Source of the DNA: Thiomonas sp. FB-6
Lineage (GTDB): Bacteria; Pseudomonadota; Gammaproteobacteria; Burkholderiales; Burkholderiaceae_C
Direction: 5' to 3'
Length of the DNA: 55,090 bases
Assembly: GCF_000377645.1 (NCBI RefSeq)
Contig: NZ_KB898490.1
Location: 1 to 55,090 of the forward strand
Below, one piece after another: positions 41,786 to 53,368 of the stretch; position 1 is the stretch's first letter, and the number at the start of each line of letters is the position of its first letter. The notes beneath the pieces are model-generated. The model saw nothing but the letters and a program-made list of their open reading frames with translations. It made no database searches and was not told the origin of the DNA. A program made the position numbers and the translations under genes.

Positions 41786-42928
41786 TTACTTGGCGGCCGC
41801 GGCCGGGTAGGTGATCTTGTAGGCGCCGGAGGACGTGACCTCGAAGGCCACGTAGGGGCTGCCCGTGCGCTCGCCCACGGCGTTCCAGGAGAAGGTGCCG
41901 GTCAGGCCCTGGAAGTCGTGCAGCTCATGCAGCGCGGGGATCAGCTTGGCCGGCTCCACGCTCTTGATCTTCTCGGCCGTGTACAGCACCGCGCGCAGGC
42001 CGTCGGCGTTGGTCAGCGTGAAGATGCTCGGCGGCTGGTGGCCGTAGGCGCTCTGGAACTGGCCCAGGAACTCCTTGGCCGCGGGGTAGGGCAGGTCCTG
42101 CGGGGCGGGCACGTTGATGATGGTGGCGCCCGCGGCCGCGGCGCCGGCGATCTTGGCGAAGGCCACGTTCTGGTTGGCGTCGCCGCCGACGAACTTGGCC
42201 TTCATGCCCAGCTGGGCCATCTGCGCCTTGATCAGGCCGCCGTCGGTGTAGTAGCCGGAGAAGTACACCACCTGCGGGTTTTGGGCCTTCAGCTTGGTCA
42301 GCACCGGGGTGTAGTTCTGCGAGCCGGCGGTGATGAAGGCCTTGTCGAGGACCTCGATGCCGTCCTTCTTCGCGTCGGCCACGACGGCGTCGGCCAGGCC
42401 GGTGGAGAAGCTGGAGTGGTCGGTGACCACCGCCACGCGCTTGTAGCCCATGGCCTTGAAGTAGCCGGCGGTGAACACGGCTTCGGCGCTGTTGGGCGGC
42501 GCGTTGCGGAAGAAGGTCTTGAAGCCGTGGGCGGTCAGCTCGTCGCTGGTGCCGTCGGAGGTCTGGATCACCTTGGCGCGGGCGTAGATCGGCTGCGCGG
42601 CGAGCGCGGCGCCGCTGGTGTAGCTGCCGATGACGGCCAGCACGCCGTCGTTGACCAGTTGGCGCGCGCAGATCGCGGCCGGGGCGGCTTCGCCCTGGTC
42701 ATCGCAGACCTTGACCTGCAGCTGGTGACCCAGCAGGCCGCCTTTGGCGTTTTGCTGCTTGACCAGCAGCTTGACCGCGTCGGCGATGCCCTGGCCCTCG
42801 TTGGCGTACTGCCCGGTGATGGGCGCCTGCACGCCGATGGTGATCGGGGTGGCGGCCTGGGCGGCGGCAGCGCCGAAGGCGCCGGCGACGAGGCCGTAGA
42901 CGAGCTTCCTGGAGAACTTCATGGTCAT
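41786..42928 (-). CDS. livK: Branched-chain amino-acid-binding periplasmic protein
   Basis: A 380-residue periplasmic binding protein. The signal peptide is KLVYGLVAGAFGAAAAQA, cleaved before ATPITIG. The Leu/Ile/Val-binding fold shows ITIGVQAPITGQYANEGQGIADAVKLLVKQQNAKGG, VIGSYTSGAALAAQPIYARAKVIQTSDGTSDEL, and FFRNAPPNSAEA. ATG 42928 (MTMKFSRK) is chosen; ATG 42922 is equally possible since neither has a clear ribosome site. It is first in the liv operon and divergent from putA, hinting at joint control of uptake and amino-acid catabolism. Confidence 0.93.
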   Translation of the reverse strand: MTMKFSRKLVYGLVAGAFGAAAAQAATPITIGVQAPITGQYANEGQGIADAVKLLVKQQNAKGGLLGHQLQVKVCDDQGEAAPAAICARQLVNDGVLAVIGSYTSGAALAAQPIYARAKVIQTSDGTSDELTAHGFKTFFRNAPPNSAEAVFTAGYFKAMGYKRVAVVTDHSSFSTGLADAVVADAKKDGIEVLDKAFITAGSQNYTPVLTKLKAQNPQVVYFSGYYTDGGLIKAQMAQLGMKAKFVGGDANQNVAFAKIAGAAAAGATIINVPAPQDLPYPAAKEFLGQFQSAYGHQPPSIFTLTNADGLRAVLYTAEKIKSVEPAKLIPALHELHDFQGLTGTFSWNAVGERTGSPYVAFEVTSSGAYKITYPAAAAK

Positions 42929-42985
42929 GATCTGGCTACTCGCAGAGGTTGAACAAGACGGGGGAGCGAAGCCCGCACCATACCG

Positions 42986-43051
42986 GGTGTTACCCTGAGA
43001 CGCATTAGGGTTACACCTAAAGCCGGCACGGAATGGTATCAAGGTTATACC
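42986..43051. promoter_or_regulatory. Three GGTNNNACC dyads in the livK-putA divergent promoter
   Basis: GGTGTTACC (42986-42994), GGTTACACC (43009-43017) and GGTTATACC (43043-43051) are small palindromes lying between livK and putA. The outer two are flanked by further matching bases (GGGTGTTACCC, AGGTTATACCT). They look like binding sites for one regulator acting on both genes. A TGCAAC element (GTTGCA on the other strand), the core of the known PutA operator motif, lies at 43078-43083. Confidence 0.5.
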
Positions 43052-43129
43052 TCGTTCTTTACTTTGCGGCACAAAGGTGCAACCATGCGCGCCATGCCGC
43101 TTTGCGGACTGCACAACCGGACTGCATTC

Positions 43130-46100
43130 ATGGGTGTCACGACGATCGGTGTCAAGATTGACGAGCAGGTGCGCCTGCGCATCAAGGCCGCGGCGGAAAC
43201 GCACGGCCGCAGCCCGCATTACGTGGTCAAGCAGATGATCCTGCAGGGCCTGGAGCGTCTGGAGCGGGGCGAGGGTCTGGCCGCCGGCGAGGAGGCCGCC
43301 GAGCCGGGCGGACTGGACGCCACCGAGGCGCAGCAGGAGCCGGCGCCGGTGCCTTTCCTGGAAATGGCACAGGAGGTGCAACCCCAGACCGTGCTGCGCG
43401 CGGCCATCACCGCGGCCTACCGGCGCCCCGAGACCGAATGCGTGCCCGCGCTGCTGGCGCAGGCGCAACTCGCGCCGGAACTGGCGGCCTCGGTGCAGGA
43501 CACGGCACGCCGGCTGGCGCTCAAGCTGCGCTCCAAGCGCACCCGCGGCCTGGTCGAGACCCTGCTGCAGGAGTACGCGCTGTCCAGCCAGGAAGGCATC
43601 GCGCTGATGTGCCTGGCCGAGGCCTTGCTGCGCATTCCCGACACCCCCACGCGCGACGCGCTGATCCGTGACAAGGTGGGCGCGGGCGACTGGCAGAGCC
43701 ATCTCGGCGGCGGACGCTCGCTGTTCGTCAACGCGGCCACCTGGGGCCTGCTGCTCACCGGGCGCCTGGTGGTCACCAGCAGCGAGGACAAGCTGTCCTC
43801 GCTGCTCACGCGCCTGGTGGCGCGCGGCGGCGAGCCCATGGTGCGCGGCGGCGTGAACATGGCCATGCGCCTGATGGGCGAGCAGTTCGTGCTGGGCCAG
43901 ACCATCGCCGACGCCCTGGCCAACGCGCGCAAGCGCGAGGCGCGGGGCTTCCGGCATTCCTATGACATGCTCGGCGAGGCGGCGCTCACCGCGCGCGACG
44001 CCGAGCGCTACCTGCGCGACTACGAGCAGGCCATCCACGCCATCGGCAAGTCGGCGCAGCGCCGCGGCATCTACGAAGGCCCGGGGATCTCCATCAAGCT
44101 GTCGGCGCTGCACCCGCGCTACAGCCGAGCGCAGCGCCAGCGGGTGATGGAGGAACTGCTGCCGCACCTGAGCCACCTGGCGCGCCTGGCGCGCCAGTAC
44201 GACATCGGCCTGAACATCGACGCCGAGGAGGCCGACCGCCTGGAGCTGTCGCTGGACCTGCTGGAAAGCCTGTGCTTCGACCCGGCGCTGCAAGGCTGGA
44301 ACGGCATCGGCTTCGTCGTGCAGGCCTACCAGAAGCGCGCGGCCTTCGTGCTGGATTTCCTCATCGACCTGGCGCAGCGCTCGCGCCGGCGCCTGATGGT
44401 GCGCCTGGTCAAGGGCGCCTACTGGGACAGCGAGATCAAGCGCGCCCAGCTCGACGGCCTGGAGGGCTTCCCGGTGTTCACCCGCAAGGTGCATACCGAC
44501 GTGTCCTACCTGGCCTGCGCGCGCAAGCTGCTCGACGCCCCGCAGGCGGTGTTCCCGCAGTTCGCCACCCACAACGCGCACACGGTGGCGGCCATCCACG
44601 CGATGGCCGGCCACAATTTCTACGTCGGCCAGTACGAGTTCCAGTGCCTGCACGGCATGGGCGAGCCGCTGTACGAGGAGGTGGTGTCCTCCGAGGGCCT
44701 GAACCGGCCCTGCCGCATCTACGCCCCGGTGGGCACGCACGAGACCCTGCTGGCCTACCTGGTGCGCCGGCTGCTGGAGAACGGAGCCAACACCTCCTTC
44801 GTGCACAAGATCAACGATCCCAAGGCCGACCTGGACGAGATCGTCGCCGACCCCGTGCAGGAGGCGCGGCGCATCGTGCCGCTGGGCGCGCCGCACGAAC
44901 GCATCGCGCTGCCGGTGGATCTGTACGGCGGCGAGCGTGCCAACTCGGCCGGTTTCGACCTCAGCAACGAACAACGCCTGGGCGCGCTGGCCGCGGCCGG
45001 GCTGGCCAGCCTGGAGACGCGCTGGCAGGCGCGCCCGCTGCTGGCCGACGGCCAGGTGCAGGGCGCGGCGCGCCCCGTGCTCAACCCGGCCGAGCTGCGT
45101 GACGTGGTGGGCTCCGTGGTGGAGGCCGATCCGGCGCTGTGCGCGCGTGCCTTCGAGCTGGCGCTGGCCGAGGCCCCCGTGTGGCAGGCCACGCCGGCGC
45201 CCGACCGCGCGGCCATCCTGCAGCGCGCCGCCGATCTGCTGGAGCAGCGCATGCCGCGCCTGGCCAGCCTGATCGTGCGCGAGGCGGGGCGTGCGCTTCC
45301 CGCGGCCATCGGCGAGGTCCGCGAAGCGGTGGACTTCCTGCGCTACTACTCGGCGCAGGCGGTGCGCCACCTGCACGATTCCGAGCACCGTCCGCTGGGG
45401 CCGGTGGTGGCCATCAGCCCGTGGAATTTCCCGCTGGCGATTTTCACCGGGCAGATCGCGGCGGCGCTGGCCGCGGGCAACGTGGTGCTGGCCAAGCCGG
45501 CCGAGCAGACGCCGCTGATCGCGCATGCGGCGGTGGAGATCCTGCTCGAGGCCGGGCTGCCGGCGGGGGCTTTGCAATTGCTGCCGGGGGACGGACGGGT
45601 CGGCGCCGCGCTGGTCGGCGATGCGCGTGTGCGCGGCGTGCTGTTCACCGGGTCCACCGAGGTGGCGCGGCTGATCCAGGCCCAGCTGGCCGAGCGCCTG
45701 GACGCGCACGGCCTGCCGATTCCGCTGATCGCCGAGACCGGCGGGCAGAACGCGATGGTGGTGGATTCCTCCGCCTTGCCCGAGCAGGCGGTGACGGACA
45801 TCGTCGCGTCGGCCTTCGACTCGGCCGGCCAGCGTTGCTCGGCCTTGCGCATCCTGCTGGTGCAGGAAGACGTTGCCGATCGTCTGCTCGAGATGCTGCG
45901 CGGCGCGATGGACGAGCTGCAGCTCGGACGCCCGGACCGCCTGGATGCCGACGTGGGCCCGGTGATCGACGCGCAAGCGCGCGAGACCATCGAGCGCCAC
46001 GTCGAGGCCATGCGCTCGCGTGGCTACACGGTGTACGCACCCAAGCTTCCGGAAGCGACTCGGCACGGACACTTCGTGGCGCCCACGCTGGTGGAGATTC

Positions 46101-46981
46101 CCTCCGTGGACGTACTCGGCCGCGAGGTCTTCGGCCCCGTGCTGCACGTGCTGCGCTACCCCAGCGAGCAGCTGGAGCAGGCCATCGACGCGGTCAACGC
46201 GCTGGGTTACGGCCTGACCTTCGGCATCCACAGCCGCATCGACGAGACCATCGCCAGGGCGGGCTCACGCATCCGCGCGGGCAACGTCTACGTGAACCGC
46301 AACATCATCGGCGCCGTGGTGGGCGTGCAGCCCTTCGGCGGGCATGCGCGCTCGGGAACCGGGCCGAAGGCCGGCGGCCCGCTGTACCTGCGGCGCCTGG
46401 TCGCACCCACCGGGGCTCCGTTCCTGCGCTGCGCCGAGGCGCCCGAGGAACTGCGGCTCTTGCTGGATGCGCTGCGCGGGCAGGGCATCGACATCCCGGC
46501 GGCGCAGGCCTACGCGACGCTGGCGCCGGCGGTGCAGCCGGTTCGCCTGGCCGGACCGGTGGGCGAGCACAACGACTATCTGCTGCTGCCGCGGGGCCAA
46601 TTGCTGTGCCGCGCCGGCAGCCGCGAGGAACTGCTGCGCCAGGCCGCCGCCGCGCTGGCCACCGGCAACGTCGCGTTGTTGTCCGGCGCCCACGCCGAGC
46701 AAGCCGCGGCGCTGGTGCCGCAGCCCCTGCGCGAGCGCGTGCGCCTGGCCTCGGCGCAGGACCTGCCCGACGCCGCGTTGTACGAGGGCGGGCCGGCCGG
46801 CCTGCGCGAGCTGCAGGCCGAGCTCACGCGCCTGGACCACGCGGTGGTCAACGTCTATGCGCTGCCCAGCGACGGCATCAAGGCCTCGGACTACCCGCTG
46901 GAGCTGCTGCTGCACGAGCAGTCGGTGAGCGTGAACACGGCCGCTGCCGGGGGCAACGCCAGCCTGATGACCATCGGCTGA
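43130..46981 (+). CDS. putA: Trifunctional PutA: transcriptional regulator, proline dehydrogenase, P5C dehydrogenase
   Basis: This 1283-residue protein oxidises proline to glutamate. Residues 1-50 form a ribbon-helix-helix DNA-binding domain (TTIGVKIDEQVRLRIKAAAETHGRSPHYVVKQMIL), so it probably represses its own gene. The proline dehydrogenase barrel shows GISIKLSALHPRYS, LMVRLVKGAYWDSEIKRAQ, FATHNAHTV and YEFQCLHGMGEPLYEEV. The aldehyde dehydrogenase has ISPWNFPLAIFTGQIAAALAAGN, LIAETGGQNAMVVDSS, catalytic Cys in SAGQRCSALR, and PFGGHARSGTGPKAGGPLYL, followed by the C-terminal ALDH-like region. ATG 43130 (MGVTTIGV) gives the normal RHH start. It is divergent from livK. Confidence 0.96.
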   Translation: MGVTTIGVKIDEQVRLRIKAAAETHGRSPHYVVKQMILQGLERLERGEGLAAGEEAAEPGGLDATEAQQEPAPVPFLEMAQEVQPQTVLRAAITAAYRRPETECVPALLAQAQLAPELAASVQDTARRLALKLRSKRTRGLVETLLQEYALSSQEGIALMCLAEALLRIPDTPTRDALIRDKVGAGDWQSHLGGGRSLFVNAATWGLLLTGRLVVTSSEDKLSSLLTRLVARGGEPMVRGGVNMAMRLMGEQFVLGQTIADALANARKREARGFRHSYDMLGEAALTARDAERYLRDYEQAIHAIGKSAQRRGIYEGPGISIKLSALHPRYSRAQRQRVMEELLPHLSHLARLARQYDIGLNIDAEEADRLELSLDLLESLCFDPALQGWNGIGFVVQAYQKRAAFVLDFLIDLAQRSRRRLMVRLVKGAYWDSEIKRAQLDGLEGFPVFTRKVHTDVSYLACARKLLDAPQAVFPQFATHNAHTVAAIHAMAGHNFYVGQYEFQCLHGMGEPLYEEVVSSEGLNRPCRIYAPVGTHETLLAYLVRRLLENGANTSFVHKINDPKADLDEIVADPVQEARRIVPLGAPHERIALPVDLYGGERANSAGFDLSNEQRLGALAAAGLASLETRWQARPLLADGQVQGAARPVLNPAELRDVVGSVVEADPALCARAFELALAEAPVWQATPAPDRAAILQRAADLLEQRMPRLASLIVREAGRALPAAIGEVREAVDFLRYYSAQAVRHLHDSEHRPLGPVVAISPWNFPLAIFTGQIAAALAAGNVVLAKPAEQTPLIAHAAVEILLEAGLPAGALQLLPGDGRVGAALVGDARVRGVLFTGSTEVARLIQAQLAERLDAHGLPIPLIAETGGQNAMVVDSSALPEQAVTDIVASAFDSAGQRCSALRILLVQEDVADRLLEMLRGAMDELQLGRPDRLDADVGPVIDAQARETIERHVEAMRSRGYTVYAPKLPEATRHGHFVAPTLVEIPSVDVLGREVFGPVLHVLRYPSEQLEQAIDAVNALGYGLTFGIHSRIDETIARAGSRIRAGNVYVNRNIIGAVVGVQPFGGHARSGTGPKAGGPLYLRRLVAPTGAPFLRCAEAPEELRLLLDALRGQGIDIPAAQAYATLAPAVQPVRLAGPVGEHNDYLLLPRGQLLCRAGSREELLRQAAAALATGNVALLSGAHAEQAAALVPQPLRERVRLASAQDLPDAALYEGGPAGLRELQAELTRLDHAVVNVYALPSDGIKASDYPLELLLHEQSVSVNTAAAGGNASLMTIG

Positions 46982-47044
46982 AGCGAGGCGCCGGGTCGTC
47001 CCCGCCGAGTCCGCCCCCGCCGAATCCGCGATCGGTGGGCAGGC

Positions 47045-49641
<2,597 letters not shown>

Positions 49642-49667
49642 AGGCGCGGCCGCGCGGGACGCGGCAT

Positions 49668-49688
49668 GCGCCGGCTCGCCGCCGGCGC
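49668..49688. terminator. Hairpin between convergent ldcA and cheW
   Basis: GCGCCGGC (49668-49675) pairs with GCCGGCGC (49681-49688) across TCGCC in the 55-base gap between convergent genes. It is a plausible bidirectional transcription end without a T-run. Confidence 0.45.
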
Positions 49689-49696
49689 CTTCGCGT

Positions 49697-50248
49697 TCAG
49701 GCCGTGGCGCTGCCTTCGGCCACGTGTGCCAGCGCGGCGAGGTCCTCGGTGGACAGCACGCGCGGGATGTCCAGCAGGATGATGAAGCCGCTGTCCATGC
49801 GCGCCATGCCCTGGATGAACTCGCGGCGCAGCCCGGTGCCGAAGGCCGGCGCCGGTTCGATCTGCGAATCGTCCAGGTCGAGCACGGCGTTGACCGCGTC
49901 GACCAGCACGCCCAGTGCCTGCGCGCCGTCGGCGGTGTTCACCTCGACGATGACGATGCAGGTGCGCGCGCGCAGTTCGGTGGGCGGGCGGCCGAAGCGC
50001 TGCGACAGGTCGATGACCGGCACCACGTGGCCGCGCAGGTTGATCACCCCGTGCACGAAGCCGGGCATCATCGGGATGGTGGTGGGGCGCGCGTATTCGA
50101 TGATCTCGCGCACGCCGAGGATGTCCACCCCGTAGGACTCGCCCTGCAGCGAGAAGGTCAGGTACTGGCCGGGCCCCGCGGGACCGTGCGCGTGCAGGGC
50201 ATCGAGCGAAACCGCCGACGTGGAGGAGGCTGGGACGGGAAGGTTCAT
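49697..50248 (-). CDS. cheW: Chemotaxis coupling protein CheW
   Basis: A 183-residue CheW couples receptors to CheA. The domain begins at about residue 28 (QYLTFSLQGESYGVDILGVREIIEYARPTTIPMMPGFVHGVINLRGHVVPVIDLSQRFG), all canonical, then TCIVIVEV and GVLVDAVNAVLDLDDSQIEPAP. An N-terminal extension of 27 residues precedes it. It is the last visible gene of the minus-strand operon, 97 bases after cheA. Confidence 0.94.
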   Translation of the reverse strand: MNLPVPASSTSAVSLDALHAHGPAGPGQYLTFSLQGESYGVDILGVREIIEYARPTTIPMMPGFVHGVINLRGHVVPVIDLSQRFGRPPTELRARTCIVIVEVNTADGAQALGVLVDAVNAVLDLDDSQIEPAPAFGTGLRREFIQGMARMDSGFIILLDIPRVLSTEDLAALAHVAEGSATA

Positions 50249-50345
50249 GGCGAATGCGGGTGGAATGAACGTGCGTGCAGGGCCGATTGTGCCAGCATGG
50301 GCGGTCAGGGTTCGCGCGGGCGGGACATGCGGTGCATCCGCGGCC

Positions 50346-52604
50346 TCAGGCGGCCTGCGCGCCCGGCAGCGCGCGGTGATGGCGCGTCACCTCGGGCGCC
50401 GCGGCGAGCAGGGCCGGAACGTCGAGGATCAGCGCCACGCGCCCGTTGCCCAGGATGGTCGAGCCGCCGATGCCCCGCAGGTGGGCGAACAGCGAGCCCA
50501 GCGGCTTGATCACCGTCTGGTACTCGCCCAGCAGGCGCTCGACCACCAGGCCCACGCGCTGCCCCGACGCGGAAACCACGACCACGTTGCGGCGCGAGCC
50601 GGCGGCGCCCGGCGCGCCTTCCGCCCGGGTGCCCAGCGCGCGCTCCAGGTGCAGCAACGGCAGCACCTCGCCGCGCAGGTTCAGGTAGCCCTGCTGCGGC
50701 GCGTTCTCCGGGTACTGCAGGCACTCGACCACCGCGTCCAGCGGCAGCACGTAGTTGCGCCCGCCGCTTTCGATCAGGAAGCCGTCGATGATGGCCAGGG
50801 TCAGCGGCAGGCGCAGGTGCATCGTCGTGCCCCTGCCTGCCTCGCTGTGGATCTCGATGCTGCCGCGGATGGCCTCGATGTTGCGGCGCACCACGTCCAT
50901 GCCCACGCCACGCCCCGACAGGTCGGTGATGGTCTCTGCGGTGGAGAAACCCGGCTCGAAGATCAGTTTCCACACCTCGGCGTCGGGCATGGCCTCGGCG
51001 TCCTCGGCGGCGATCAGGCCGCGCTGCACCGCCTTGGCGCAGATGCGCTCGCGGTTCAGCCCGGCGCCGTCGTCGACCACCTCGATGACGATGCTGCCCG
51101 CGTCGTGGGTCGCCGACAAGCGCAGGGTTCCCTGCGCCGGCTTGCCGCGGGCGATGCGTACGTCGGGCTTTTCCAGGCCGTGGTCCATCGAATTGCGCAC
51201 CAGGTGCATCAGCGGGTCGGTGATGCTCTCCACCAGCGACTTGTCCATCTCGGTCTCGCCGCCCTGGATCACCAGCGCGATGTCCTTGCCGAGTTCGCGC
51301 GCGGTGTCGCGCACCACGCGCTGGAAGCGCGCGAAGGTCTCGCCGATCTCCACCATGCGCAGCTTGAGCGCGCGCTCGCGGATTTCCTCCACCAGGCGCG
51401 TGACCTGCGCGGCCGCCTCGACCTGCTCGGGCTGCTGCGCGTGAAGCGCGTTGCCGGCGCTGGCGATGACCAGTTCGCCCACCAGGTCGATCAGCGCGTC
51501 GAGCTTGTCGGCGGCCACGCGCAGCATCTGGCCTTCGCGGCTGCGCCGCTCCTTGGCCTGGCGCTGCTTGTCCAGCGCCGCCTGCACGATGGGCTCGTGC
51601 GTGGCGCCTTCGCGCACCAGGATCTGGCCCAGGGGCTCGCGCTCGCCCTGCGGCTGGCTCAGCGCGCCTTGTTCCTGCTCGCGCAGCGCGTGGTCGAGCT
51701 CGTGGCGGGTCAGCGTGCCGACCTGCACCAGGATCTCGCCCAGGCGCAGTTCGTCCTCCGGCAGCGAGCGGATGAGCTCCACGTACTCGGCGATGCGGCT
51801 GTGCGCGGGCAGGATGCAGATGTCGCTGTCCTCGCGCACGAACTCGAACACCGCCTCGATGTCCGCCTTGCTCGCTTCGCTGCGGAAATTGATCTCGAAG
51901 CCCAGGTAGCAGGACTCCGGGTCCAGCTCGGGCAGCGCGGGCAGCCCGTCGTCCAGCGTGGCGAGCCCGACGATGTCGCCCAATCCGCGCAGGTAGCGGA
52001 TGAAGGCGAGAGGATCCATGCCGTTGCGCAGGCAATCGCGCCCGAATCGCAGGGAAATGTGCCAGCTGCCGGTGCTTGCCTCCTGCGGTTGCAGGCGCAC
52101 TACGGTCTCGGCGTCGGCCGCGGACAGCGTCGACACCGTGACCGCGCCCGCAGCGGCCTGCGCCCGCGGTTCGGCGGATGCGGAGGCCGGGGCCTGCGGC
52201 AGGCCCGAAGGCGCCTGCAGGCTCTGCAGGCGCGCCACCAGCGCCTGCTCGTTGGAGCCGGGGTGCATGCCGTCGCCGCCCTCGGCCACGGCTTCGATCA
52301 GCCCCGCCAGGTGGTCGCGGGCGTCGAGCAGCGTGCCCACCACCGCGTCGTCGGCGGCGACCGCGCCGGCGCGCATCTGGTCCAGCAGGCTTTCCAGGTG
52401 GTGGGTGAAGCGCACCACGCCGTCCAGCCCGAACAGGCCGGCCGAGCCCTTGATGGTGTGGGCGGCGCGGAACAGCTCGTTGACCACGTCGGGGTCGGCT
52501 CCGCCCTCGAGCTGGAGCAGGCTGTGTTCCATGCCGGAAAGCAGGTCGCGCGCCTCGGTGATGAAGGCCTGCAGCGCCTGCAGCATCTGCTGCTCGAAAC
52601 TCAT
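50346..52604 (-). CDS. cheA: Chemotaxis histidine kinase CheA
   Basis: A 752-residue kinase. The N-terminal HPt has phosphorylatable H49 (FRAAHTIKGSAGLFGLD). A middle region (about 150-320) contains a P2-like alpha/beta domain (ISLRFGRDCLRNGMDPLAFIRYLRGLGDIVGL) and a segment LRLGEILVQVGTLTRHELDHAL repeated loosely as LGQILVREGATHEPIVQAALDKQ. Dimerisation helices follow, then the kinase N-box HLVRNSMDHGLE and G boxes EVVDDGAGLNRERI and GRGVGMDVVRRNIEAI. The C-terminal CheW-like domain is LPLTLAIIDGFLIESGGRNYVLPLDAVVECL. Start ATG 52604 overlaps the STAS gene by four bases. Confidence 0.95.
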   Translation of the reverse strand: MSFEQQMLQALQAFITEARDLLSGMEHSLLQLEGGADPDVVNELFRAAHTIKGSAGLFGLDGVVRFTHHLESLLDQMRAGAVAADDAVVGTLLDARDHLAGLIEAVAEGGDGMHPGSNEQALVARLQSLQAPSGLPQAPASASAEPRAQAAAGAVTVSTLSAADAETVVRLQPQEASTGSWHISLRFGRDCLRNGMDPLAFIRYLRGLGDIVGLATLDDGLPALPELDPESCYLGFEINFRSEASKADIEAVFEFVREDSDICILPAHSRIAEYVELIRSLPEDELRLGEILVQVGTLTRHELDHALREQEQGALSQPQGEREPLGQILVREGATHEPIVQAALDKQRQAKERRSREGQMLRVAADKLDALIDLVGELVIASAGNALHAQQPEQVEAAAQVTRLVEEIRERALKLRMVEIGETFARFQRVVRDTARELGKDIALVIQGGETEMDKSLVESITDPLMHLVRNSMDHGLEKPDVRIARGKPAQGTLRLSATHDAGSIVIEVVDDGAGLNRERICAKAVQRGLIAAEDAEAMPDAEVWKLIFEPGFSTAETITDLSGRGVGMDVVRRNIEAIRGSIEIHSEAGRGTTMHLRLPLTLAIIDGFLIESGGRNYVLPLDAVVECLQYPENAPQQGYLNLRGEVLPLLHLERALGTRAEGAPGAAGSRRNVVVVSASGQRVGLVVERLLGEYQTVIKPLGSLFAHLRGIGGSTILGNGRVALILDVPALLAAAPEVTRHHRALPGAQAA

Positions 52605-52927
52605 GATCGGGCTCCCGTCGTCTCCACCACCGGATCCCCGAAGAAAGCCAGCAGCTGGCACAGTTCCAGGGTTTCCAGCACCGCCGGGCTGTGCGCCACC
52701 AGGCTCAGCGCGCGGCCTTGCGCGGCGGCGGCCCGCTTGGTGGACATCAGCAGCTGCACGCCCGAGGTGTCGATCTCGTCGACCCCGGACAGGTCCAGCT
52801 CCAGGCGCTGGCGCGTGCGCAGCAGTTCCAGCAGGCGCGCGTGCAGTTCGGCGGCGGCGTAGATGTCCATGGAGCCGCGCAGCTCCACGCGTCCCGGCGC
52901 GACCTCGTCGCGGGTCAGCACTTCCAT
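52601..52927 (-). CDS. STAS-domain protein (anti-anti-sigma-like) in che operon
   Basis: A 108-residue single STAS domain: GRVELRGSMDIYAAAELHARLLELL, then LELDLSGVDEIDTSGVQLLMSTKRAAAAQGRALSLV. The Ser in DTSGVQLL is the usual phosphorylation site of SpoIIAA-type antagonists. It overlaps cheA by four bases and follows cheY by 33 bases, so it is part of the operon. Its role may be in a partner-switch or scaffold of the array; no kinase partner of the RsbW type is visible here. Confidence 0.88.
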   Translation of the reverse strand: MEVLTRDEVAPGRVELRGSMDIYAAAELHARLLELLRTRQRLELDLSGVDEIDTSGVQLLMSTKRAAAAQGRALSLVAHSPAVLETLELCQLLAFFGDPVVETTGARS

Positions 52928-52960
52928 GGTGGGCTCGGCTCCAGGGCTACGGGTAGGGCT

Positions 52961-53329
52961 TCAGGCCGGCATCAGCTTGGCCACGGCGGCCAGCATCTGC
53001 GCAGGTTGGAAGGGCTTGACCACCCAGGCGCGCGCTCCGGCGGCCTGACCCTCGGCCTTTTTCTCGGCCTGGCTCTCGGTGGTCAGCATGATGATCGGGG
53101 TGAACTTGTAGTCGGGCTTGGTCTTCACCTGGCGCACCAGCTCGATGCCGTCCATGTTCGGCATGTTCACGTCGCTGATGATCAGGTGCACTTTGCGGCC
53201 GTCCAGCTTGGACAGGGCATCGACACCGTCGCAGGCTTCGATCACCTCGTAGCCGGCGCTGGAAAGGGCGATGTTCACCACCTGTCGCAGGGAGGCGGAA
53301 TCATCGACGATCAGAATGGTCTTGGACAT
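52961..53329 (-). CDS. cheY: CheY-type single-domain response regulator
   Basis: A 122-residue receiver domain with acidic pocket D9-D10 (ILIVDDSASLR), phospho-acceptor D53 (LIISDVNMPNMDG), the Thr in IIMLTTES and the Lys in WVVKPFQP. It has no output domain. Within the che operon it is phosphorylated by CheA and may act at the motor or as a phosphate sink. A second CheY-like gene is at the window end. ATG 53329 gives MSKTILIVDD. It is 39 bases downstream of the MCP-like gene. Confidence 0.93.
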   Translation of the reverse strand: MSKTILIVDDSASLRQVVNIALSSAGYEVIEACDGVDALSKLDGRKVHLIISDVNMPNMDGIELVRQVKTKPDYKFTPIIMLTTESQAEKKAEGQAAGARAWVVKPFQPAQMLAAVAKLMPA

Positions 53330-53368
53330 TTCGACAGGCTAACGCGGAGATATTGCGGACGCAACGTT

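Noticed and set aside
41786-46231. Giant minus-strand frame joining livK to sequence antisense to putA
   Set aside because: Only the livK part has family similarity and a signal peptide; the rest is antisense to putA.
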